From Phoenix dactylifera (taxonomy: Eukaryota; Streptophyta; Magnoliopsida; Arecales; Arecaceae): DNA of 64,000 nucleotides. Location of the stretch: positions 1,369,501 to 1,433,500 of the forward strand of contig NW_024067676.1 in NCBI RefSeq assembly GCF_009389715.1. Reading direction: 5' to 3'. The translations under genes were made by a program, and so were the position numbers. Position 1 is the first letter of the stretch. Every line of letters starts with the position of its first letter. This document shows, one piece after another, positions 1 to 10,200 of this stretch. Below the pieces are notes generated by a model, which was given only the letters and a program-made list of their open reading frames with translations, did not search any database and was not told the DNA's origin.

Positions 1-440
1 GTTGAAGAAAGTTTTGTTTCTATTTCAATTTTAGATAAGAATGAAAATAGTCCAATCTTCTAAAACCTAATCTATACTTTCTTCTAGTATTCAAATTTTA
101 TTTTAATTTTGATTCTAATTTCAGTCATGAACTAAATATATAGGGAGTTATGGTCATGTCGATTTCTATTCCAATTTATTCTGATCCCGATTCTAATTTC
201 AATTGTAAACTAAATATGTGCCAAATTTTAAGCATATTTATATTTAGTCTTTTCATAATATAGGATGCTTCGAGCTTCAAAATGTATTTCGGAGCCATCT
301 AATGTCATGGTTTTCTTCGTCACTCCTCGTTTGCTCATCAAGAAAAGAAGAAAGACTAAGGAAGCATGCTGAAATCATGTCCATAGAGCTCTTTTCTGCC
401 GGCCATCATTGTTTAGAGAAATTTATCTGAATTCAAGATG
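1..440. other. AT-rich intergenic flank
   Basis: No gene is visible. The stretch is AT-rich, with loosely repeated phrases around 60-240 (variants of 'gattctaatttcaattgtaaactaaat') that look like an old degenerate repeat. It ends at the target site of the Tat retrotransposon. Confidence 0.5.
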
Positions 441-445
441 GAATT

Positions 446-1260
446 TGTTGCTGGTGGTCCAAACCGAGAACGATTGACACAGCGGTGTGAACGGGGTTCC
501 GTCTGAGTTGTCTTGGTTGGTGTTGGTTACGCTCCACCTTCCACCGGGAAACCTGCAAGCAAGCCTCGCACCACCACTGGGGTAGTGGGGGCCCTCCGAC
601 GATCAAGTCAGAGGAGATTGGAGGAGGAGGAGAGATGATAATCGCAAGCAAGAGAGTGCTCTGGAAGATATTGCTTACCCCCCCTTCTCCCCCCAGCCGC
701 ATATATACCTGGCTGGGGGGTCTCTCAGGGGGGTTTGTCATCGTGGGGCGCGATGGAGTGGCCACTGACATGGCCGTTACAGGGCGTCGTGGAGCAGCGC
801 TGGGTACGGCCATGACAGGGCGTAGTGGAGTTCCGCTTTGTACGGTTGATACAGGAGATCGTGGAACAGCATCGGATACAGCCGTTGCAGGGAGTAGTGG
901 AGCAGGAGGTCTCGGCGTGCCTCTGGGAAGCAGCCTGTCGTTATCAAGAGATCTCCGACTCGGGGTCGGAGTGCTGGATCAGGGGGCAGCCGACTCGGGG
1001 TCGGGCTGCGTTGCTGAGGACATCCGACTTGGGGTCGGATTGCTAGATTAAGGGGCAGCCGACTCGGGGTCGGGCTGCGAAGCCGAAGATGTCCGACTCG
1101 GGGTCGGATTGCTGGATCAAAGGACAGCCGACTCGAGGTCGGGCTGTGGAGCCGAAGATGTCCGACTCGGGGTCGGATTGCTGGATCAAAGGACAGCCGT
1201 AGTTTTCATGGGCGCGCGTGCCGGTCACGTGGAGCATGGCGGCTTAGTTCCCCCGTAACA
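446..1260 (-). repeat. 3' LTR of the Tat element
   Basis: This is the same 815-bp sequence as 12762-13576, in the same orientation. Small open frames inside it (both strands) recur unchanged in the other LTR and belong to the repeat, not to genes. The left target duplication GAATT is at 441-445. Confidence 0.96.
954..1176. repeat. Seven-copy palindrome array inside the LTR
   Basis: CCGAC-N5-GTCGG occurs at about 955, 990, 1024, 1059, 1093, 1128 and 1162, every 34-35 bp. Flanks alternate between 'tccgac' and 'gccgac', so the true unit is about 69 bp. Each copy can form a 5-bp stem. One copy carries TTGGG and one TCGAG in the loop. The same array lies at +12316 in the other LTR. It sits upstream of the TATA box in the sense direction. 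Confidence 0.85.
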
Positions 1261-1276
1261 GTAGCCCCCCACTTCC
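1261..1276 (-). promoter_or_regulatory. Polypurine tract of the Tat element
   Basis: Directly before the 3' LTR the minus strand reads GGAAGTGGGGGGCTAC, a purine-rich run in the position needed for plus-strand priming. Confidence 0.7.
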
Positions 1277-1526
1277 GAGCCTGAAACCAGAAGGGGAACG
1301 GGTGAAGGGAGTGATGCTTCGAGATTGCCGCCATCCCTCGGAGAGGCGCGCGCGCTTCGAGCTCCCCGCCTTCTTTATGGCGTATGGCGGTTGTTGCTGA
1401 TCTGGCAGTCTGAGGATTTCGGCGGACATCCTTCCTTAATGGTGTCGATTCGCCTTTGGGGCGCGAGCGACCCTTCGGCGGCCAGGCGTCCTCTGGCGTC
1501 ATCGAGGCATCACCCGCCTTTCCGCC

Positions 1527-1533
1527 TATTTAA
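1527..1533 (+). promoter_or_regulatory. Candidate TATA box for the antisense gene
   Basis: TATTTAA lies in a GC-rich stretch (tccgccTATTTAAccgggg) 269 bp before the ATG at 1796. A start near 1560 would give a leader that includes the proposed 126-bp 5' UTR intron (1668-1793). The promoter is inside the element but outside the LTR. Confidence 0.45.
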
Positions 1534-1667
1534 CCGGGGACCCTCCCCCGTCCGTCTTCCTCTTTACAGACATTTTCGAGTTTCCCCTTTGCGCTGCCGT
1601 TGTTGCCGTCGGACTGTTCGCTTGCTTCTCCTTTGACGCTCTCGGAGCCGTTCTTCCTTCTCTTCCG

Positions 1668-1793
1668 GTGAGTTACCCCATTCTTCTACTTAGGGCTCAT
1701 CATACTTTCTCCTTTTGTACTAGTGTACCCCAGTCGTCCCGGTCTTTCCCCCCTTCTTGTCCCCGTCCTGACCGTAGGTTTATTGGCCATTAG
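1668..1793 (+). other. Probable 5' UTR intron of the antisense gene
   Basis: The stretch starts GTGAGT after CCG and ends CATTAG three bases before the ATG at 1796. It is pyrimidine-rich in its last 60 bases. It matches the donor and acceptor style of the two coding introns downstream. Confidence 0.5.
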
Positions 1794-1795
1794 GA

Positions 1796-4354
1796 ATGGG
1801 CGACGTGAGAGCAGACCACATTAAGTCGGAGCTGGTCGCCGAGGACTTAGACAAACTCGTGGCTCGGTACCACCTTCCCGAGGCCTGCAACGTTACGCTC
1901 CCGGGGCCTGAGGAGAGGATGTCCCATCCTCCTCCAGGGAAGATCGCCATCAATGAGGGCATTCTCCAGGCTGGGTTCCGCTTTCCCCCTTCGGACTTAG
2001 TCGTGCAGGTACTCTGGGGTTTAAGAGTTGCGCCGACGCAACTGGTGCCGAACTCGTGGCGTGCCCTGACGGTCTTCCAGGTTCTCTGCCGCATGCACGA
2101 GATTCCCGCCACTCTGAATGTTTTTTGGGAGTTCTACAGCCTGAGTGGCCACCCCCAGGACAAAGGGTGGTGGTGCTTTGCGGCGCGGCGAGGGTGCGGC
2201 CTCGTCAAAGAGGCTCCTTCCTCCATTCACGGCTGGAAGGAGCGTTTCTTCTTCATCGATGTAGATCCCTCTTGGGGAATCAGGGCGACCTGGGAGACGC
2301 CGATGAAGTCCCCGATCGGCCTATCGAGACTGTCGAGGGAGGAATCCGATGGCTTGGCCGCCTTGAAGGGGTTGGTTGCCGAGGGCCAACTCCCCCCGGT
2401 GGCCCGCCTTATTTCTGAGGATACCTTGGTGAATGTCGGTCTGAGCTCGGTCCCCACCGACCGTGAGCCCGCCACCATTTCTTTTTTGACTCTTTTCTCC
2501 TCTTTCGTCTCGTTCTTTCCTTCGGTTTCTCAGCCCTCGACCATCTCGTTCTTGTTGCAGAGATTGACGACGTCATGCGGTCGGACAAGGGACCGGCTGT
2601 TGGTAGGTCGTCCCTACTGGAAGCGGTCCGGAGGAGGAAACGAGCTCCTCCGAGCGGGGCCCCGCCGGTGAAGAAGTCCCGCAAGGAGGTGCCTCCGACG
2701 CCGACCGACGAGTCCGGGCCCACCGATCAGGGAGACGCCGTGGGCACGGACCGGCAGCTGACGCTGTATCAGCCCTCCGGTGGTGAGACTGCCGCTATTC
2801 CGGAGGTATCATCCGAGCCCGCTCGAGACGGACGGGTCGGACGTGATCGGTCCCCGGCCCGGCCTTCGACTCAGCCGGCTCCTGATGATCCGAGGAGGGA
2901 CGCGCCGAGGCCCCGGCCGAGCGGGGCCCTATCAATTCCTGGAGTGACCCCCGCCCCGAGCACAATCAGCAGGACTCTTCCCCAGGCGATGGATAAGGGT
3001 AAGGCTGCAGAACCACCATCCGGCTCCGGGGAGAAATCGGGGTCGGCCTTCACTACCGATGGCGCCCGAAACCTCATCGAAACAGTGCTGCTGGAGAAGG
3101 ACCGTCGGCGGGTCCGGGAGTTGGGGGTCTCTGACGTCGGGGCTGCCAGCTGTGTCTGTCTCATGTCGGTGAGTGTTCTTCTGGCCGCTTTTCACCATTT
3201 ATTAGCTCTGTTGTTCTCCGCCTGACGCCCTCACTTTTCCTATCTCTTAGCTCGCCCAGTACATGATCCGTCTCGAGGAGTGCTACAAGGAACAGGCGGG
3301 GCTTCTGGCGAAGGCCGAGGACCGACTGAAAGCAGTGGAAGAGGGAGGCCAGGCTGTGGCGGGCAGGACGACCGGGGACCTCGAGGCGAGGCTCCGGGAG
3401 GCCGAAGAGCAGGCACTCGGCTTCGCCGCCCTCGAGAAGCAACTGTTGGAAGCTCGGGAGCAACTCAAAGTCGCCTCGGGCCTCGAAAGCAGGGTTAAGA
3501 AGGCGGAGGAACGAGCTGAAAAGCAGTCCCGGAAGGTCGCGGACTATCGAGAGAGGTGGGAGAGGGCTCAGCGGTCTGCCGACAGCGCCCGCAACCGAAC
3601 CCGGTCTCTTGAAGCCAAACTGGGCGAATTGGAGTCAGCCTTGGAGAGGTCCCGCGCGAACGACCAAGAGCTCCGTTCGCGACTGGAGGAAGCTGAGGCC
3701 GCTCGCAGCTGTCCCTATCCCTATCAGTCGAGTGCTAATGCCCTCAGCCGGTACGGAGCCAACCCAGCTCCCGCCGTATTGACTTCTGTACTTTATATCT
3801 GGTATTTCTTTAGACCCGTCCCGCTATTCCTGAAAGTAGGAAATATACGACCTTTCTTTCTCCAGCGTATTTTCACCCCATCTACTAAGCCATCCACTGC
3901 TGCCGAGGCGGAGCGTAAGGAGGCTCAGGCTAATCTGCTGAGGGTCTCCTCCGAGGCTGAAGACCGGATTGTGGCGAAGGTCTTGGAGGCTAAGGCTCAG
4001 ATTACGGAGCGAGCAGAGGCGGCGCTGACCGAGAAGAGTGCGGAGATCGGGCGCCAGGCGGTACAGGCTTATCGTCAGTCCGCCGAGTTCACCCGTGATA
4101 TGTCGGAGGCGGTACGGGCCTATCGTCAGTCTGACGAGTTCGTCCGTGACGCGTCGGACGCGGGGTCCGAATCCTTCATCTTAGGCTTCGAGGAGGGCCT
4201 GGCAAGGGTGTCGGCTAAGTACCCCGAAGTTGACCTGAGTGGGATTTCCCTTCTCGACTCCTCTCCGGCGCCATCGCCTGCTGATTCTCCTACCGCCTCC
4301 CTACCCCCTGCGGACGAGCCCGACGCTCCCGACCCGGGGGTTCCTCCAAGCTGA
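1796..4354 (+). CDS. Antisense spliced gene of the Tat element (Transposase_28-type protein)
   Basis: The gene runs opposite to gag-pol, between pol and the 3' LTR. Three coding exons join in frame: 1796-2462, 2561-3168 and 3251-4354. Their introns (98 and 82 bp) start GTGAGC and GTGAGT and end TTGCAG and TCTTAG; the product is about 792 aa. A further GTGAGT...TTAG intron (1668-1793) fits just before the ATG. Residues 1-220 resemble the plant 'putative gypsy type transposon' family (Pfam Transposase_28): PPPGKIAI, a VPNSW motif and GWKERFFFID. The middle is Pro/Ser/Arg-rich and probably disordered. Exon 3 is mostly heptad-like Glu/Arg/Ala-rich coiled coil with a near-duplicate AYRQS...RD pair. 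The part coded by about 3710-3900 does not look like coiled coil and may be an unspliced insert or intron. Function is unknown. Extra antisense ORFs at this place are known in RIRE2, Grande and Retand. Confidence 0.8.
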
Positions 4355-4430
4355 CCTCTTGTACCTTTCGTTGTCCTCTTTTTTTGTATGTCGGCATTTT
4401 GCCAAATTGTATGGGCCTTGGCCCTGAAAC

Positions 4431-4436
4431 AATAAA
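4431..4436 (+). terminator. Polyadenylation signal of the antisense gene
   Basis: AATAAA lies 77 bp after the TGA at 4352-4354, following a T-rich stretch. This fits a separate poly(A) transcript in the plus direction. Confidence 0.5.
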
Positions 4437-4535
4437 AATTAATACAAGTCGAATGTTTCTTCATCTCGCTTTCGTCCTCCTCTTTTTTTTTCTTTTTAAC
4501 CCTTGGCAGCGTCTTGCCGACTCCTGACTCTCGAA

Positions 4536-5364
4536 GTTCTTCCGGCCCTAAGCCAGGCATCCGAGGGTTAGGCCTCAGGAAATTCTTCCGGCACTAAGCC
4601 AGGCATCCGAGGGTTAGGCCTCAGGAAATTCTTCCGGCACTAAGCCAGGCATCCGAGGGTTAGGCCTCAGGAAATTCTTCCGGCGCTAAGCCAGGCATCC
4701 GAGGGTTAGGCCTCAGGAAATTCTTCCGGCGCTAAGCCAGGCATCCGAGGGTTAGGCCTCAGGAAATTCTTCCGGCGCTAAGCCAGGCATCCGAGGGTTA
4801 GGCCTCAGGAAATTCTTCCGGCGCTAAGCCAGGCATCCGAGGATTAGGCCTCAGGAAATTCTTCCGGCGCTAAGCCAGGCATCCGAGGGTTAGGCCTCAG
4901 GAAATTCTTCCGGCGCTAAGCCAGGCATCCGAGGGTTAGGCCTCAGGAAATTCTTCCGGCACTAAGCCAGGCATCCGAGGGTTAGGCCTCAGGAAATTCT
5001 TCCGGCACTAAGCCAGGCATCCGAGGGTTAGGCCTCAGAAAATTCTTCCGGCACTAAGCCAGGCATCCGAGGGTTAAGCCTCAGGAAATTCTTCCGGCGC
5101 TAAGCCAGGCATCCGAGGGTTAGGCCTCAGGAAATTCTTCCGGCACTAAGCCAGGCATCCGAGGGTTAGGCCTCAGGAAATTCTTCCGGCACTAAGCCAG
5201 GCATCCGAGGGTTAGGCCTCAGGAAATTCTTCCGGCACTAAGCCAGGCATCCGAGGGTTAGGCCTCAGGAAATTCTTCCGGCGCTAAGCCAGGCATCCGA
5301 GGGTTAGGCCTCAGGAAATTCTTCCGGCACTAAGCCAGGCATCCGAGGGTTAGGCCTCAGGAAA
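4536..5364. repeat. 46-bp tandem repeat, 18 copies
   Basis: The unit carries CTTCCGGCRCTAAGCCAGG followed by a GCATCCGAGGGTTAGGCC core. I counted 18 copies at exact 46-bp spacing. Most differences are a C/T-type switch at one position (GGCACT or GGCGCT) plus rare single changes. There is no long ORF. The array sits in the 3' untranslated part of the Tat element, where lineage members are known to grow satellite-like repeats. Confidence 0.95.
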
Positions 5365-6090
5365 TTCCGCTCGTTGGTCGGCCAAGGCTGGCGCAAGCCA
5401 AGGCGACCGGTCGGGGCTTCAGGCTAGTCTGCTCCCGGAATGATCATCGGGTTAGCCTGGCATCCGAGGGCCGAGCCTCGGGAGATTCCGCTCGTTGGTC
5501 GGCCAAGGCTGGCGCAAGCCGAGGCGACCGGTCGGGGCTTCAGGCTAGTCTGGTCCCGGGATGGTCATCGGGTTAGCCTGGCATCCGAGGGCCGAGCCTC
5601 GGGAGATTCCGCTCGTTGGTCGGCCAAGGCTGGCACAAGCCGAGGCGACCGGTCGGGCTAGTCTGGTCCCGGGATGGTCATCGGGTTAGCCTGGCATCCG
5701 AGGGCCGAGCCTCGGGAGATTCCGCTCGTTGGTCGGCCAAGGCTGGCGCAAGCCGAGGCGACCGGTCGGGGCTTCAGGCTAGTCTGGTCCCGGGATGGTC
5801 ATCGGGTTAGCCTGGCATCCGAGGGCCGAGCCTCGGGAGATTCCGCTCGTTGGTCGGCCAAGGCTGGCGCAAGCCGAGGCGACCGGTCGGGGCTTCAGGC
5901 TAGTCTGGTCCCGGGATGGTCATCGGGTTAGCCTGGCATCCGAGGGCCGAGCCTCGGGAGATTCCGCTCGTTGGTCGGCCAAGGCTGGCGCAAGCCAAGG
6001 CGACCGGTCGGGGCTTCAGGCTAGTCTGCTCCCGGGATGATCATCGGGTTAGCCTGGCATCCGAGGGCCGTGCCTCGGGAAATTCCGCTC
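5365..6090. repeat. 121-bp tandem repeat, six copies plus a partial
   Basis: Units start TTCCGCTCGTTGG at 5365, 5486 and 5607 and then onward to about 5962, with a broken seventh from 6083. The third unit is shorter, having lost about 8-9 bp around 5653. Because 121 is not a multiple of three, overlapping repeat-made ORFs appear between 5440 and 6212; they are not genes. Each unit contains a GGCATCCGAGGG core shared with the neighbouring 46-bp array. Confidence 0.93.
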
Positions 6091-7252
6091 GTTGGCCATG
6101 CGCCTGTCGCTTGCAGCCCGACGGGGTTTCTACGTGGCCAGCTGCGATCGTGTTTCTCCTCTTCTCCAAGCGTTGCCTGGGGAACACCAGAAGGGCATTA
6201 AACGCTAATTGATGCGTTACCTGGGAAATCGGATCGCCAGTTGCTGCTTGCGAGGAGTGTCAGTTAAGCGGCCGCGATGCGCGCGTTCTTCGAAGCGGAT
6301 GCGGCCTGGGCGCGAGCGGAGATACGTGGACCTAGGGGTACAGGCCACCCGGAGTGTCCTGCACAAAAAAATGCGATTAAGGAGAATGACGCTTAGGAAA
6401 TCGCGGGAAGATACGCCTTGAGAGCCGGATCGGCTCCGGATTGAATGCGCCCGCATTTATTGGAGCCACCCGTATCGGAACGACCGGGGGGCCGCAGTTT
6501 GGCTATAAATATAGGTGCAGGTGCGATGGAGCCTGCCAAGCCGGAGCTGTTCAAGTTGCCATGGATCGTGGACCTTCTCTCTGGCGCATGGCTGAGAGAC
6601 TCCTGCCGAAGGAACGGGAGGCGCGTCCCTCGCGACTTCAGCCAACTAGCCGTTTCATCTGGGATCAGCAAGGAGGGTCTCCCCGGCGGAACTCCGCTCT
6701 AGGCGTTTCATCCGGGATCACATCTCCCCTCCTTGAAGTTCAGACTCCCGATTGAGCTCTGCACCAGACGCCTGATCCGGGACCGCGCCTCCATATGCTC
6801 TTCCCCCTCGTATTCCTTCTCTCCCCTAACACTGGGGAGGTCCGGAATATCCCTTGGAGGTGGCGTTCCTCTGGAGGCAGCGGGAGCTTCGTCGGCGGCG
6901 GCTCCTCATCCTCTTCGTGGGGCGTGGATGGCGCCTCCGGTTGGAGGCAGTGTGGACTTCTCCTTCGTCCACTTCTTCTTCATCCGCGCCGGCTCTTCAT
7001 CTCTTTCGTGAGACGCCGATGGCGCCTCCGGTTGGAAGCACCCACTTCCGACGGGATTGCAACCGCTTCAGATGGAGGTTTCGGGATCCCAGATCTTCAG
7101 CTCCTCGGAGTCTCCACCTCTTCTTTACTTTCTTTACACCCTAATTCCCCCCTGGGAATTCCTTGTAATCACACGAGCACGCCGTTGTAACCAGAAATTA
7201 TTGAAATGCAAAGTGTTATACATTTTTGAACTGTCTTTCTGGCATCGTCGTT
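6091..7252. other. Non-coding spacer of the Tat element between pol and the arrays
   Basis: No convincing ORF is present. The plus strand has a strong TATA-like GCTATAAATATAGG (6502-6515). It also has two imperfect direct duplications: around 6648-6720 (phrase CGTTTCATCYGGGATCA) and around 6896-7045 (phrase GGCGCCTCCGGTTGGA, about 90 bp apart). The role is unknown. The stretch could hold a second plus-strand transcript or a 3' UTR of gag-pol. Confidence 0.45.
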
Positions 7253-10200
7253 CTACTGGTAATACATCCGCAGGTTAGCGGAATTCCAGCTCCTTAGAAT
7301 TTCTCGACCATCTAGGGCCTCCAGCTGGTAGGAGCCAGGTCGGTTTACCCAGCGAACCTTATATGGGCCTTCCCAATTTGGCGCTAGCTTCCCACCTTCC
7401 GCAGGTCGAGATGCTTTAGCTCGCCTTAGCACCAGATCTCCGATTCTGAAAAGCTTCGGTCGGACCTTGGAGTTGTAATATCGAGCCACCCTCCGCTGAT
7501 ACATCGCCATCCGAACCTGCGCCATTTCCCTCGCTTCTTCCAAGAGATCCAGGTTCCCTCGGAGTTGTTCCGAATTGGCCTCGGGTCGGTGCGCGGCCAC
7601 CCGAGGTGAGGGGAGTCCGAGCTCCACGGGGACAACGGCTTCCGTGCCATAGGTTAGGCTGAAAGGCGTCTCCCCGGTAGGGGTCCGATGCGTGGTCCGA
7701 TACGCCCAAAGGACATTCTCGAGTTCTTCGACCCAAGCTTGCCCCGTCCGACCGATTCGCGCTTTGATTCCTTGGAGGATTGTCCGATTTGTGACCTCGG
7801 CCTCGCCGTTGGTTTGGGGATGCGACACAGATGTGAACCGATGCTCGATCCCGAACTCCTCGCAGAAGTCACGGAAATGCTTGTTGTCGAACTGTCGCCC
7901 ATTATCCGAGATGAGGACCCGAGGTACCCCAAATCGGACAATGATGTTCTTCTTCACGAACTTCCGGACTTGCACCTCCGTGATAGTGGCCAGCGGCTCT
8001 GCCTCCACCCACTTGGTGAAGTAGTCGATTGCAACAATCAAAAATTTTCGCTGAGCTGAAGCGACGGAGAATGGTCCGAGGATATCCATTCCCCACTGGG
8101 CGAAGGGCCAGGGTGCAGTGATTGGTGCCAAGGGGACAGAAGGGACTCTCTGGACGTTGGCGTGGCGCTGGCAGGCATCGCATTTCCGCACATGATCCTT
8201 TGAGTCCTCCAACAAGGTAGGCCAATGATAGCCTTGCCTCATGATCTTATGCGCCAAGGACCTAGCCCCCAGGTGCGATCCGCAGATGCCTTCGTGGACT
8301 TCGCTGAGGGCATAGGCCGCTTCCGAGGGGCGGAGGCACCTTAAGAGGGGGGCGGTGAACGAGGTCCGATACAGCCTCCCTTCATAGAGTACGTAGTGGG
8401 CGGACTTCATGACGAGTCGCCGAGCTTGATCTTCGTCCTCTGGGAGGATCCCTTCGGCGAGGTAGGCGACGAGCGGGTCCATCCAAGATGGCTCCGGATC
8501 AATCGCCATCACCGCTCCGGCCTCGCCGATGCTCGGGGCATCCAGGGTCTCCAGGTAGATCGCCCTCGACAAGTTGTGCGCGTCTGCGCCCACCAAGCGG
8601 GACAGCCTGTCGGCCCTGGCATTTTCGCTTCTTGGGACCTGCTGAATGTCAACACTGCCGAGGTCGGGAATGAGTGCTTGCACCTTCCAGACATAGCTCT
8701 GCATGGTCGGGCTCCGAGCCTCGAACTCCCCTCGGACCTGCCCGACCACCAGCTGGGAGTCGGTGAAGACCTTCAAACGCCGGATGCCGAGCTCCTTGGT
8801 GAGTTTGAGTCCTGTGACTAGGGCCTCGTATTCCGCCTCGTTGTTGGTCACTGGAAATCCGAACCTCAAGGCATACTCGGCTATCACTCCATCGGGACTG
8901 GTAAGGACCAGCCCGGCCCCTCCACCTTCGGGGTTCGACGACCCATCAATGTGAAGCGTCCAGATTGGGAGGTCGAGGCTGGGTGTTTCCGGCGGCCTAG
9001 GTTCCGCCTCCTGCACAGTGCACTCAGCGAGGAAGTCCGCGAGCACCTGGGCCTTGATGGCGGGTCGGGGCTGGTAGCGGATGTCGAACTCACCAAGTTC
9101 TACTGCCCACTTCACCAGCCGTCCCGCATTCTCAGGATTGCTGAGGATCTGCCGCAGTGGTTGATCGGTCAAGAGGGTGACGGGATGAGCCTGGAAATAG
9201 GGGCGAAGCCTCCTGGCCGCGGTGAGCAGCGCGAAGGCGATCTTTTCCGCCTTCGTATACCGCGTCTCGGCATTCCGTAGGACCCGGCTGATGTAGTACA
9301 CAGGCTTCTGGAGCTTTGCCTCTTCCCGAACCAGTACTGCGCTGACTGCGGTTGGGGAGACCGCCAGATAGAGGTAGAGCATCTCCCCCTCTTGCGGCTT
9401 GGACAGCAGGGGAGGAGACGCCAAGTACTCCTTGAGTTGGTCGAATGCCACTTGACATTCGGCCGTCCAAAGGAAGTCTTTCGGGCGCTTCAACACCTTG
9501 AAGAACGGTTGGCAGCGTTCGGCCGATTTTGCCACAAATCGTCCGAGCGCGGCGACCCTTCCAGCGAGCTCCTGAACCTCCTTCACTTTGGTCGGAGGGG
9601 ACATATCTTGGATGGCCTTGATTTTGTCAGGGTTGGCTTCGATCCCCCGCTGGTTGACAATGAAACCGAGGAACCTCCCGGCCGAAGCGCCAAAGGCGCA
9701 CTTCGCTGGGTTCAGCTTCATGCGAAACTTCCGCAGGGTGGCAAAAGTCTCCTCCAGATCCGCGATGTGCTGGTCGGCATGGCGGCTCTTCACCAGCATA
9801 TCGTCCACGTACACCTCCATGTTCCGGCCGATTTGCCCTTTGAAGATTTTGTTGACGAGGCGCTGGTAAGTGGCGCCAGCATTCTTCAGACCAAAGGGCA
9901 TTACCTTGTAACAGTACAGCCCCCGGTCTGTTATAAAGGCAGTTTTCTCCTCGTCCTGTGGAGCCATCATTATTTGGTTGTAGCCGGAGAAGGCGTCCAT
10001 GAAAGACAGCAGCTGATATCCGGAAGTCGCATCGACCAGTTGGTCTATCCGTGGAAGCGGAAAGCTATCCTTGGGGCACGCCTTGTTCAGGTCGGTGTAG
10101 TCGACGCACATCCTCCACTTCCCGCTCGCCTTCCGGACAAGTACGACATTTGCCAACCATTCGGGGTAGCTGACCTCCCTTATGAATCCTGCCTCCAAGA

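Noticed and set aside
433..1502. ORFs on both strands in and next to the left LTR
   Set aside because: Most recur base for base in the right LTR at +12316 and overlap LTR ends, primer site or palindrome arrays; they are repeat sequence.
4536..6090. Possible CRISPR-like array
   Set aside because: The repeats are contiguous without spacers and sit in a plant retrotransposon.
5440..6212. A row of overlapping plus ORFs with repeated GRGFRLVWSRDGHRVSL-type peptides
   Set aside because: They are translations of the 121-bp tandem repeat; since 121 is not divisible by three each frame runs only a few units.
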